From positions 1 to 63,394 of the IMG/VR virus record IMGVR_UViG_3300030060_002858: a stretch of DNA of 63,394 nucleotides, one strand, 5' to 3'. Below are positions 1-6,140 of the stretch, piece by piece. The position numbers were made by a program, and so were the translations under genes. The notes under the pieces are model-generated. The model was not told where the DNA came from. It ran no database searches and saw only the letters and a list, made by a program, of their open reading frames with translations. Positions within the stretch are counted from its first letter, which is position 1. Each line of letters opens with the position of its first letter. The DNA is from a virus.

Positions 1-2
1 CT

Positions 3-245
3 GTCTCTATTATATCTACTAAGATTAGAAAACCTAATCAGATTATTCAACCTTGGCAATTTGGCCACGGTGAAACTAAAGCTACTTGTCTCTGGCTTAA
101 GAATCTTCCTAAGTTAAAGCCTACGGATATTGTAGACGGACGGGAAGCTCGTATACATAATATACCTCCTAGCAAAGACCGATGGAAGATTAGGTCTACT
201 ACATATTTAGGTATTGCCAATGCAATGGCAGAACAGTGGGGATAA
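3..245 (+). CDS. DNA methyltransferase-like protein, C-terminal end (partial)
   Basis: The window opens inside this gene. The frame is open from the first complete codon to TAA at 243-245, giving 80 residues with no start. The tail reads TKATCLWLKNLPKLKPT, then GREARIHNIPPS, DRWKIRS and GIANAMAEQWG at the very end. From memory this is the C-terminal signature of phage cytosine-type DNA methyltransferase-like proteins, which modify phage DNA against restriction. The SAM-binding and catalytic parts would lie upstream of the window, so the assignment rests on the tail only. The stop is followed immediately by the next start (TAAATG), so the two are co-translated. Confidence 0.55.
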   Translation, partial: VSIISTKIRKPNQIIQPWQFGHGETKATCLWLKNLPKLKPTDIVDGREARIHNIPPSKDRWKIRSTTYLGIANAMAEQWG

Positions 246-455
246 ATGGAACGTACTTATCAAGGTAGTAAAAAAATTTCTTATCTTAATGCTTTGGCTA
301 AACTGAAAGCGTTGAAAGCGTCTTACGAATCTAAATCAGATGGATCTTCTGTGGTTTCTATGTTAACTAGGGAGATCGAAGAACTTAATTTTATAATTAT
401 TAACTGGGATACTTTAAGTAGCAAGGATACAGATGAACAAGAGAACACTAATTGA
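246..455 (+). CDS. Hypothetical protein, 69 aa
   Basis: Starts directly after the upstream stop and overlaps the next gene by 23 nt. The N-terminal two thirds are Lys/Ala/Leu-rich and probably helical (NALAKLKALKASYESK). The C-terminus is acidic (KDTDEQENTN). No family is recognised. Codon use and packing match the neighbouring early genes, which supports it being real. Confidence 0.6.
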   Translation: MERTYQGSKKISYLNALAKLKALKASYESKSDGSSVVSMLTREIEELNFIIINWDTLSSKDTDEQENTN

Positions 456-642
456 TCCGGGCCAACATTGGCACAAGGATAATCTAGGCGACGAAGATTA
501 CATAGAAGTACCAGGTATTGATTACCCTAACTACGACGAACACTCTGAAGATAAAACTACATACAACGAACTTAATTGGAAACCTTTGACCTATGACTCA
601 AGCGCTCAATCGTGGGATGAGGATACCGAAATCCCTTTCTAA
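433..642 (+). CDS. Hypothetical acidic protein, 69 aa
   Basis: Overlaps the preceding gene by 23 nt and the deaminase gene by 26 nt. It is rich in Asp, Glu, Tyr and Trp (HWHKDNLGDEDYIEVPG, SWDEDTEIPF) and has no membrane segment. No family is recognised. A role as a small early phage protein acting on a host factor would fit its place, but that is a guess. Confidence 0.55.
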   Translation: MNKRTLIDPGQHWHKDNLGDEDYIEVPGIDYPNYDEHSEDKTTYNELNWKPLTYDSSAQSWDEDTEIPF

Positions 643-1000
643 TTTTGTAGAAGGCGCTTGGGAAATAGCAAAAAAATCTAATCAAAGAAAAAGACATGTG
701 TCTGTTATAACAAGGCAAGGTCTTATTCTTTCTGCAGAAGGCAACGCTTTTGAAGTACCTGACGCATATTCTTATAGAGGATATCGAAGTCTTCACAGTG
801 AAATCCACGCTTTTATGAAAGTAAATCAACGAGATAATCTTAGTTTGTACAACTTTAGATTTAATAATCAAGGTAAACTACGTATGGCTAAGCCTTGTGA
901 GATCTGCATGCCTTGGTGTACTGCGGTCTTTGATAACATTTACTATTCTAATGACGAAGGTAATCTTGTTAAACTAATTAAGGAACCTAATGATGTATGA
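617..1000 (+). CDS. Cytidine/dCMP-deaminase-fold protein, copy A
   Basis: 127 residues. It has the zinc and catalytic signature of the cytidine deaminase superfamily: H60-S-E62 and P93-C94-x-x-C97, plus an extra Cys at 101. I chose ATG 617 (MRIPKSLSNF) over ATG 593 because the predicted N-terminus then lines up with the paralogue at 3912-4271. The shared core runs HVS(V/L)I, HSE, NFRFN, RM(A/S)KPC, PWC, AVFD. The family hydrolyses an exocyclic amine on a base, nucleoside, nucleotide or tRNA; the substrate cannot be told from sequence. Next to ThyX, deamination of dCMP to dUMP is possible, but the small size and lack of a recognisable dCMP-deaminase body leave tRNA or other substrates open. 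Confidence 0.75.
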   Translation: MRIPKSLSNFVEGAWEIAKKSNQRKRHVSVITRQGLILSAEGNAFEVPDAYSYRGYRSLHSEIHAFMKVNQRDNLSLYNFRFNNQGKLRMAKPCEICMPWCTAVFDNIYYSNDEGNLVKLIKEPNDV

Positions 1001-1202
1001 TAATCTATACGAAATTACTCGTAGAGAGTATGAAGTTAGATTGCCTGATGAAACTCTATTGGAGATTACTGTTGATGAGCATAACTTCACTGCGTTTTAT
1101 CAAAACAAAGAACATGGAGTTTTTTGGGATGAAGTAGTACCCGCTTCTCCTTTGGAAGTACTAGCTAAGCTTATTCTTAAGGAGACTGAAAATGGAAGAT
1201 AG
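990..1202 (+). CDS. Hypothetical protein, 70 aa
   Basis: Begins at overlapping ATGs (MMYDNLYEITRREYEVRL) inside the end of deaminase A and overlaps the next gene by 11 nt. Mixed beta-strand-like N-terminal half and acidic, helical C-terminal end (SPLEVLAKLILKETENGR). No membrane segment and no recognised family. Tight coupling on both sides supports expression. Confidence 0.6.
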   Translation: MMYDNLYEITRREYEVRLPDETLLEITVDEHNFTAFYQNKEHGVFWDEVVPASPLEVLAKLILKETENGR

Positions 1203-1395
1203 GTTTGATGTCTACGGTCCTTACACTATTTCTAATGATAAAGTATACGTAAAGACATACTACTACCCGCTTGAGTTTGGGTCTGCTGATTTGAGAGATA
1301 TTATTACTAAGAAGAAGAACGAACTAACTAAAGAACTTTCTTCTTGGTGTCAACTAGAACACGATAATGAAAGAGCTATGAATGCGACAGACTGA
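1192..1395 (+). CDS. Hypothetical protein, YGPY family copy A, 67 aa
   Basis: Carries VYGPYTIS then K-V-Y-V-K and a YPLEFGS stretch, followed by a charged helical end (KKKNELTKELSSWCQLEHDNERAM). The protein at 16268-16489 has the same plan: DPYGPYSIS, K-A-F-I-K, VPFDLGS, then KIQKLTEELDKWNELLKENK. I read the two as paralogues. No known family is recognised. Both sit directly upstream of a nucleic acid or nucleotide enzyme (ThyX here, the exonuclease there) and overlap it by 14 nt. Confidence 0.65.
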   Translation: MEDRFDVYGPYTISNDKVYVKTYYYPLEFGSADLRDIITKKKNELTKELSSWCQLEHDNERAMNATD

Positions 1396-2065
1396 TGGAT
1401 GGGTTGTAGAACCTTTTGATCCTGTGGTTTATGTGGATAAGATGGGCGATGATTATGCTGTATGTGATGCAGCTCGTGTATCTTTTGATAAGACAGCTGA
1501 TACATATACGCCAGAAAATAATCAGAAACTACTTAATTATCTAGCCAAGCATAAACACTGGTCTCCTTTTGCTCATGCTCATATTAAGTTTAAGTTTCAA
1601 GCTCCTATGTTTATTGCTCGTCAGTTTGTAAAGCATCAAATTGGTTTTGCTTGGAACGAAGTAAGTCGTCGTTATGTTTCTACAGAACCTAAGTTTTTTG
1701 TTCCAACTTTATGGCGAAAACGTCCTGATAACATGAAGCAGGGTTCTGTATTTGATGGAGCGGTTCCTGTTGAAGGCGACTCTCTTACTAAGTATGTTGA
1801 TCAAATGCGTGAACATAGTAAAGACTATCGTTCTATGATTGCTGGGGGTATTTGTCCCGAACAAGTTCGTATGCTTATGCCTCAGTGCATGTTGACTGAA
1901 TGGATTTGGACAGGTTCTCTACAGGCGTGGTGGCGTTTCTTTGAACTAAGAAGCGACTCTCATGCACAAGCTGAGTGTTGGCCTTATGCTCATGCTGTTA
2001 AAGAAGAAATATCTAATCACTTTCCTATGTCATGGAAAGCTTTACAAGGAACTAACAATGCCTAA
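1382..2065 (+). CDS. thyX: Flavin-dependent thymidylate synthase ThyX
   Basis: 227 residues, the usual ThyX length. The fold markers HWSPFAHA (59-66) and R80-Q-F-V-K-H85-Q, followed by N92-E93-V-S95-R-R97-Y98, form the phage variant of the ThyX signature; the classical RHRxxSxNExSxRY is altered in its first half, but the NExSxRY half is intact. The enzyme methylates dUMP to dTMP using methylene-tetrahydrofolate, FAD and NADPH. It works with the class II ribonucleotide reductase (17233-19149) and dNMP kinase (15546-16268) to feed phage DNA synthesis. The start overlaps the upstream gene by 14 nt and the end overlaps the next by 8 nt, so all are co-translated. Confidence 0.93.
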   Translation: MRQTDGWVVEPFDPVVYVDKMGDDYAVCDAARVSFDKTADTYTPENNQKLLNYLAKHKHWSPFAHAHIKFKFQAPMFIARQFVKHQIGFAWNEVSRRYVSTEPKFFVPTLWRKRPDNMKQGSVFDGAVPVEGDSLTKYVDQMREHSKDYRSMIAGGICPEQVRMLMPQCMLTEWIWTGSLQAWWRFFELRSDSHAQAECWPYAHAVKEEISNHFPMSWKALQGTNNA

Positions 2066-2471
2066 TTGGTGTGAAAATAGAGTGACAATTTATTTCGATA
2101 CTTTGGATGACAAAGTTCTTTTTATTGATAGATGTCTTACAAAGTCTAGTGAAAATCTTGATTCTTATTTCCTAGATTTTCATAAGATCCGACCTTTGGG
2201 TTTGGGTGAAGATGAAAATGGTGAGCCAAATTGGGATTACAATGTAGCGGTAGATCTTTGGGGAACTAAGTGGGCAGTTGAAGAAATAGTAGCTGATCAA
2301 ACTTGGGTAGACGATAAAGAAGATCTTTGGCTTCAAATGTACTTTGAAACAGCTTGGGCTCCTCCCGATGGAATCTACAATGAGCTTAATGCAATGTTTG
2401 ACGATGCTGATATCTCTTGGTTTTATGACGAACCTGGTATGCAATTTGCTGGATATCTAGGTAACGATTAA
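2058..2471 (+). CDS. api92/DUF1281-like small protein, 137 aa
   Basis: Start chosen at ATG 2058, overlapping the ThyX stop; a longer in-frame reading from 1962 would lie almost wholly within thyX. The N-terminus MPNWCENRVTIYF is the hallmark opening of the api92-like/DUF1281 ferredoxin-fold proteins of phages and plasmids, and the C-terminal part (FETAWAPPDGIYNEL, WFYDEPGMQFAG) also fits that family. Function is unknown. It ends 6 nt before the first tRNA gene. Confidence 0.75.
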   Translation: MPNWCENRVTIYFDTLDDKVLFIDRCLTKSSENLDSYFLDFHKIRPLGLGEDENGEPNWDYNVAVDLWGTKWAVEEIVADQTWVDDKEDLWLQMYFETAWAPPDGIYNELNAMFDDADISWFYDEPGMQFAGYLGND

Positions 2472-2477
2472 GGTGTA

Positions 2478-2550
<73 letters not shown>

Positions 2551-2553
2551 TTA

Positions 2554-2633
2554 GCACTGGCAAGCTGCGTTGGCGTGTAGCGGGTGACTTATAATCGCCG
2601 TCATTTTCGTAGGTTCGAATCCTGCCCGGTGCA
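2554..2633 (+). tRNA. tRNA-Ile (TAT), atypical D-arm
   Basis: Acceptor GCACTGG/CCGGTGC (one wobble), anticodon stem GGTGA/TCGCC around loop CTTATAA (anticodon TAT, reading AUA), T-arm GTAGG-TTCGAAT-CCTGC (one wobble). The D-arm is irregular: only GCT/AGC pairs around a 12-nt loop, and the usual T8 is C. The variable loop is 9 nt. CCA is not encoded. A TAT anticodon is uncommon in bacteria, which mostly read AUA with a lysidine-modified CAT tRNA. Confidence 0.75.
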
Positions 2634-2635
2634 TT

Positions 2636-2709
2636 GGGCTGGTAGCTTAGCGGTCTAAAGCTGTCGACTCATAATCGATAGATCGTCGGTTCGAATCCGA
2701 CCCGGCCCA
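2636..2709 (+). tRNA. tRNA with CAT anticodon (Met or Ile2)
   Basis: Acceptor GGGCTGG/CCGGCCC, D-stem GCTT/AAGC, anticodon stem GTCGA/TCGAT around loop CTCATAA, variable loop AGATC, T-arm GTCGG-TTCGAAT-CCGAC, discriminator A. The first pair is a normal G-C, so this is not an initiator tRNA. CAT could be elongator Met or lysidine-modified Ile2; the adjacent Ile(TAT) gene makes Met more likely. Confidence 0.88.
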
Positions 2710-2721
2710 TTGGAGAATATT

Positions 2722-2850
2722 ATGTCTAAGTTCTGGGAAGATTTAGCTGAGTATGTAATAGAGCAATTAGAAAAACAAAAGATTGAAAAGAATGAATCTC
2801 TCATAAAAAAGTTAAAAAGTTTTCTTGGTAATAAAGAAAAGGATTCGTAA
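2722..2850 (+). CDS. Hypothetical charged helical protein, 42 aa
   Basis: ATG 2722 with a GGAG ribosome site 7 nt upstream, 12 nt after the tRNA. Sequence opens MSKFWEDLAEYVIEQLEKQ and is Lys/Glu-rich throughout, likely a single amphipathic helix. Its TAA shares a base with the ATG of the next gene (TAATG). No family recognised. Confidence 0.55.
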   Translation: MSKFWEDLAEYVIEQLEKQKIEKNESLIKKLKSFLGNKEKDS

Positions 2851-2987
2851 TGGCATCAAAGACAAACGTAGGTAATAAAGGTATGATCCGTGGTCTAAAG
2901 CCCGGTCGTCCTCGTAGATCAAAGAAGAGCAAGGGTAATACTCCTGCTCGTACTTCTCGTTCAGGTAATGGAAAGAGGATTAGATGA
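2850..2987 (+). CDS. Very basic small protein, 45 aa
   Basis: Starts in the TAATG overlap. Almost free of acidic residues; core GLKPGRPRRSKKSKGN, then Thr/Ser/Arg/Gly-rich to the end. The protein at 4540-4641 shares the core G-x-P-R-R-S-K-K, so the two look paralogous. The charge suggests nucleic acid binding; function unknown. Overlaps the next gene by 4 nt (ATGA). Confidence 0.6.
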   Translation: MASKTNVGNKGMIRGLKPGRPRRSKKSKGNTPARTSRSGNGKRIR

Positions 2988-3235
2988 GCGCACTTTCAGA
3001 AATTGAATACTTAGTCGGTAGATGGGTTCAAGATTGTATCCCACATCATTACAACGCTGAGAATAAATCAGATGCTTGGGAAGATAATTTAGAAAACTTC
3101 ATTGAGGATATAGCTTCAGAAATTGAAGGTGACTTAGAACCTATGATAGATACGTGGTTAGATAATCATTTTGAGTATCGTATTGAGACTTGGGTTGATA
3201 GTCTCCCTGAAAACGAGGAAGAAGATGAAGACTGA
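2984..3235 (+). CDS. Hypothetical acidic protein, 83 aa
   Basis: Follows the basic protein with an ATGA overlap. Strongly acidic, with repeated Asp-Trp and Glu patches (ENFIEDIASEIEGDLEPM) and a C-terminal run of Glu/Asp. Trp-rich, no membrane segment, no recognised family. One of four consecutive small acidic genes between the first three tRNAs and tRNA-Arg. Confidence 0.6.
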   Translation: MSALSEIEYLVGRWVQDCIPHHYNAENKSDAWEDNLENFIEDIASEIEGDLEPMIDTWLDNHFEYRIETWVDSLPENEEEDED

Positions 3236-3452
3236 ATACTTTGGTATTAATGACAGCGGTGAGCTCCATAATCTAGGAGAATGGGATTGTTGGGACGATA
3301 TAGAATACGAAGGAATCCCAAATCATTATTCTTGGATTTGGACTAGAGAATCTTTTACTCACTTTCTTTCTTATGGTGTAATGCTATTAGGAAGTAAAGA
3401 AGAAGGTGACGCTAACAACGAACTTTTTAGAAATGGAAAAATTAATGACTAA
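3225..3452 (+). CDS. Hypothetical acidic Trp-rich protein, 75 aa
   Basis: Start set at ATG 3225 (MKTEYFGINDSGEL) because GAGGAAGAAG lies just upstream and a longer reading would overlap the previous gene by 65 nt. Contains LGEWDCWDDIEYEG and SWIWTRESFTHF; acidic with many aromatics. No family recognised. The A/T-rich end overlaps the next start by 8 nt. Confidence 0.6.
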   Translation: MKTEYFGINDSGELHNLGEWDCWDDIEYEGIPNHYSWIWTRESFTHFLSYGVMLLGSKEEGDANNELFRNGKIND

Positions 3453-3678
3453 GCAACTTTATGATATTATTATTGACGTATGTGAGACTACTTGGTCTGC
3501 TGCTGAAGTTGTTATTGAAGCTGAAAGCATGGAAGAGGCTATTGCTAAGTTTGAACAAGATCCTTGGAAGAACGAGTGGGATCATTGGTCAACCTATGAC
3601 AGCGAGGTTCAAGACTGGAGTGTTAATGTAGACGAAACTGAAAGAACTAATCTTTGCCATTTGGATGAAGACTGCTAA
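3445..3678 (+). CDS. Hypothetical acidic protein, 77 aa
   Basis: I prefer ATG 3445 (MTKQLYDIIIDVC), next to the upstream stop, over in-frame ATGs at 3406 and 3433, which overlap the upstream gene more. Acidic, with a VVIEAESMEEAIAKF segment that resembles small beta-alpha phage proteins and a C-terminus ending LDEDC. Function unknown. TAA overlaps the next ATG by one base. Confidence 0.55.
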   Translation: MTKQLYDIIIDVCETTWSAAEVVIEAESMEEAIAKFEQDPWKNEWDHWSTYDSEVQDWSVNVDETERTNLCHLDEDC

Positions 3679-3830
3679 TGAATGATGTACAAGATATTGA
3701 TTGGTTTGAAGTAGCATCCTGTTTTTACTATGCTTCTGGCGGCGAAAGTGGTCTGCCTGATGATGACGGGCTAGACTATCTTTGCAACAAGTATGGTAAG
3801 TATTTTTCATACGATGAAGAGGAAGAATAA
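3678..3830 (+). CDS. Hypothetical acidic protein, 50 aa
   Basis: Opens MNDVQDIDWFEVASCFYYAS and ends in Asp-Glu-Glu-Glu-Glu. Starts in a TAATG overlap and stops 5 nt before tRNA-Arg. The section ESGLPDDDGLDYLC is acidic and unstructured-looking. No recognised family; supported mainly by tiling with its neighbours. Confidence 0.5.
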   Translation: MNDVQDIDWFEVASCFYYASGGESGLPDDDGLDYLCNKYGKYFSYDEEEE

Positions 3831-3835
3831 ATCCT

Positions 3836-3909
3836 GCCCCGGTAGCTCAGCTGGACAGAGCAGCTGACTTCTAATCAGCAGGTCGTAGGTTCGAGTCCTA
3901 CTCGGGGTG
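3836..3909 (+). tRNA. tRNA-Arg (TCT)
   Basis: Acceptor GCCCCGG/TCGGGGT (wobbles at both ends), D-stem GCTC/GAGC, anticodon stem CTGA-C/T-CAG around loop CTTCTAA, T-arm GTAGG-TTCGAGT-CCTAC, discriminator G. Reads AGA/AGG; AGA is the dominant Arg codon in the main body. The deaminase B start codon lies 2 nt downstream. Confidence 0.9.
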
Positions 3910-3911
3910 CT

Positions 3912-4271
3912 ATGAAACTAGATAAATATATTAATACAGCATTGCCTATTGCTGTAGATAACAAAAGAAAAAAGAAGCATGTGTCTTTGATTGTTCGAAA
4001 GGGTGATATTGTTTCTGTGGGTATTAATAAAATGAAGACCCACCCCCTTGCAAAACAATACGGATACAGGTATAATGAAATACATTCGGAGCTAGACGCA
4101 TTGCTTAAGTACAAGGGACCAAAAGATAAACTTGTTCTTGTTAACTTTAGGTTTAATCGTTTTGGTGATATGAGAATGAGTAAACCATGTAAGTTGTGTT
4201 TGCCGTGGTGTTCTGCGGTATTCGATAAAATTATTTATTCCACTGTTGATGGGATGGTCACGGCTCCGTAG
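3912..4271 (+). CDS. Cytidine/dCMP-deaminase-fold protein, copy B
   Basis: 119 residues, paralogue of the protein at 617-1000. Zinc/catalytic residues H58-S-E60 and P92-C93-x-x-C96, with the shared segments KKHVSLI, NFRFN, MRMSKPC, LPWC, AVFD. It lies between tRNA-Arg and tRNA-Leu. Its stop TAG (4269-4271) is formed by bases 8-10 of tRNA-Leu, so the coding region overlaps that tRNA by 10 nt. Family members act on free nucleotides or on bases in tRNA or DNA. The setting among tRNA genes makes a tRNA-editing role worth considering, but no substrate can be assigned. No Shine-Dalgarno is visible, because the tRNA-Arg 3' end occupies that space. Confidence 0.78.
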   Translation: MKLDKYINTALPIAVDNKRKKKHVSLIVRKGDIVSVGINKMKTHPLAKQYGYRYNEIHSELDALLKYKGPKDKLVLVNFRFNRFGDMRMSKPCKLCLPWCSAVFDKIIYSTVDGMVTAP

Positions 4272-4335
4272 CCCAATCGGCAGAGGCAATAGACTTAAAA
4301 TCTATACAGTGTGGGTTCGAGTCCCACCGGAGCTA
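4262..4335 (+). tRNA. tRNA-Leu (TAA) with a short variable loop
   Basis: Acceptor GGCTCCG/CGGAGCT, D-stem GCC/GGC, anticodon stem ATAGA/TCTAT around loop CTTAAAA (anticodon TAA), T-arm GTGGG-TTCGAGT-CCCAC, discriminator A. The variable region is only ACAGT, where bacterial Leu tRNAs normally carry a long extra arm. The 5' end overlaps the deaminase B stop. Confidence 0.82.
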
Positions 4336-4351
4336 TTTCAAGGAGACTATT

Positions 4352-4540
4352 GTGGGTCAGTTTAAGAACAAAGCTTATAGTTGTTGGGAAATGTGGAGAT
4401 CAAATGTTGCTAAACCAGATTGGGATAAGATTGGCAAGGCCAATGGAGTCAGTCCAAGTATTGCCGAAGACATGGCAAAAGGATGGGAAGCAGAGATGTC
4501 TCGACAAGAAGTGGAACACGAACCTGATTGGATTGGGTAA
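4352..4540 (+). CDS. Hypothetical protein, 62 aa, GTG start
   Basis: GTG at 4352 is preceded by AAGGAGAC at good spacing and there is no nearby ATG, so GTG is the likely start. Contains SCWEMWRSNVAKPDW and GVSPSIAEDMAKGWEAEM, mostly helical and weakly acidic. No family recognised. Stop overlaps the next ATG by one base. Confidence 0.6.
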   Translation: MGQFKNKAYSCWEMWRSNVAKPDWDKIGKANGVSPSIAEDMAKGWEAEMSRQEVEHEPDWIG

Positions 4541-4641
4541 TGGCAAAGATTAAACAACACCATCCCGGATCTAAAAAGGGTAAGCCCCGTCGATCAAAGA
4601 AAAACAAATACGGAGTACGGCGTAGAGGCCGAAAGAACTAA
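4540..4641 (+). CDS. Very basic small protein, 33 aa
   Basis: Starts in a TAATG overlap. Core GSKKGKPRRSKKNKYG is followed by an Arg-rich end (GVRRRGRKN), with no acidic residue. It shares P-R-R-S-K-K with the 45-residue protein at 2850-2987. Probable nucleic-acid-binding peptide; function unknown. Confidence 0.55.
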   Translation: MAKIKQHHPGSKKGKPRRSKKNKYGVRRRGRKN

Positions 4642-4811
4642 TGCATGGTAATAAAAAGCGAAGGGATTATAATCATAAAGATGATAGACCTAAGCAAAAG
4701 AAAGTAAAAGAAAGAGGCCGATCAACTATCAAATCTAGGTTGCGTAATCTAGAAGATAATTGGGAAATGGTTTCAGAAAAGTTTATTAAGGAAAAAAATA
4801 ATGAGTCATGA
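4641..4811 (+). CDS. Hypothetical basic protein, 56 aa
   Basis: ATG shares a base with the upstream TAA. The first half is highly charged and basic (KKRRDYNHKDDRPKQKK); the second half (SRLRNLEDNWEMVSEKF) looks helical. It overlaps the next gene by 11 nt. No recognised family. Confidence 0.5.
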   Translation: MHGNKKRRDYNHKDDRPKQKKVKERGRSTIKSRLRNLEDNWEMVSEKFIKEKNNES

Positions 4812-5784
4812 AATGATGGAAAACGACTCAGCTGTTTACTTTAAGAACCCCGCATGGCATGGTCTTGGTAAGACAGTTGAAGATGCAATCACTGTAAGTG
4901 AAGCAATGGATATGGCCGAGCTTAATTGGGAAGTTGATAAGTGGCCGCTGTTTACTTCTCATGGAGTACAAGCATTTGACTATCGAGGTGTAATGCGAAG
5001 CGACACCAAGGAAATCATTGGTGTTGTGTCTCCTCGTTATCAGCCTGTGCAGAACTGGGAAGCGTTCAATCTTGCTAGGTACTTTGGCAGCGATGTAAAG
5101 GTTGAGTCTGCTGGTTCTATTCGTAATGGTCGTAATGTCTATCTCCTTCTTAGGGGCGAAACATTTGATGCGGTCCCAAATGATACGGTACACAAGTACA
5201 TGGCACTGTTTTGGGGACATGATGGCACTGCGTCCTTGACAGTGCTTCCTACTTCTGTTAGAGTAGTGTGTAAGAACACTCTTGCTATGGTCATGGGACA
5301 AGCCAGAGGTACTTCTAACAAGATCTCGATTAGCCACAATGGTGACATCGCAGAAAAGATGCGGGCTGCTGAAGAGGCAGTCAAGAAGTTCAAGGAAACA
5401 GGCAAGCTATTTGAAAGCAAGGTTAAGCATATGGCAGCTTCTAACCCACGAAGAGAAAACATTAGTCAGTTCTTCTTGAACGTCTATGCTAATCTTAATA
5501 AGGTTGCTGTTGTTACTAACCCTTCTACTGAAAAGGAAGAAGAGGTTTACACAAAGGCACTTACTACTGTCAGTAAGTGGACTGAGACTTTTGAACTTGA
5601 GTCTCAGGATTTCGGTAACTGGAGTTATTGGACTGCTGCTAACGCAGTAACCAACGACATCCAGCATCGAGTTGCTGCAAGAGGAAAGAAGAAGTCCCCC
5701 GCTTCTTCAGCTTACAGCAATCTCATCGGTCAGAATGCTACAGATACCAACAAGGTATTTGCAATGGCACTGGCTGAAGTCTGA
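4801..5784 (+). CDS. DUF932 / TIGR03299-like phage protein
   Basis: 327 residues. The opening HEMMENDSAVYFKNPAWHGLG with later VSPRYQPVQN, LLLRGET and TSVRVVCKNTL is the pattern of the DUF932 (phage/plasmid-like, TIGR03299) family, which is widespread in phages and of unknown function. Compared with its tiny neighbours the gene uses more G/C-ending codons, like the capsid gene, which suggests strong expression. It ends just before a perfect hairpin at 5798-5832. Confidence 0.85.
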   Translation: MSHEMMENDSAVYFKNPAWHGLGKTVEDAITVSEAMDMAELNWEVDKWPLFTSHGVQAFDYRGVMRSDTKEIIGVVSPRYQPVQNWEAFNLARYFGSDVKVESAGSIRNGRNVYLLLRGETFDAVPNDTVHKYMALFWGHDGTASLTVLPTSVRVVCKNTLAMVMGQARGTSNKISISHNGDIAEKMRAAEEAVKKFKETGKLFESKVKHMAASNPRRENISQFFLNVYANLNKVAVVTNPSTEKEEEVYTKALTTVSKWTETFELESQDFGNWSYWTAANAVTNDIQHRVAARGKKKSPASSAYSNLIGQNATDTNKVFAMALAEV

Positions 5785-5797
5785 TCAGACTAGGGAT

Positions 5798-5832
5798 CCC
5801 CCTCTGGCTAGTATTCGCTCTACCAGAGGGGG
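5798..5832 (+). terminator. Hairpin after the DUF932 gene
   Basis: Perfect 10-bp stem CCCCCTCTGG / CCAGAGGGGG with a 15-nt loop. No T-run follows, so it may be an RNA processing or stability element rather than a true terminator. It separates the upstream early genes from the small gene before RNA polymerase 1. Confidence 0.6.
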
Positions 5833-5852
5833 TCATCCCGTTTGGAGGTTTC

Positions 5853-6140
5853 ATGGAACAAAAACACGATCAGTTAGCAGGTGGTAATTGGAATGCACAT
5901 AAACCACAAGTATGGAAAAAATTAAGAGAGAAGCATAAAAAACATAAAGCATCAGGCAAAGGTGGTCCTTCAATGCCTGAAAAACATGTGCCGTATGGCG
6001 GTGCAGGCAAGGGTGACATGAATAGAATTACTAACCAAACCAAATATTCTTTGGGCCTAGATCTTATACGCCTTGCAAAAGATAAGGGTAAAGATTCTGA
6101 AGAATATAAAGAAGCCCTTGAGGCTTGGAGGAACGCTTGA
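5853..6140 (+). CDS. Hypothetical basic protein, 95 aa
   Basis: ATG 5853 with TTGGAGG upstream. Contains GGNWNAHKPQVWKKL, a Lys/His-rich stretch (REKHKKHKASGKGGPS), then KHVPYGGAGKGDMNR and a helical end. No family recognised. Its TGA overlaps the TTG start of RNA polymerase 1 (TTGA), so translation of the polymerase is probably coupled to it. Confidence 0.65.
   Translation: MEQKHDQLAGGNWNAHKPQVWKKLREKHKKHKASGKGGPSMPEKHVPYGGAGKGDMNRITNQTKYSLGLDLIRLAKDKGKDSEEYKEALEAWRNA

Noticed and set aside
1962-2057. Upstream extension of the api92-like gene
   Set aside because: It lies almost wholly inside thyX in another frame, while MPNWCENRVT at 2058 is the usual start of the family.
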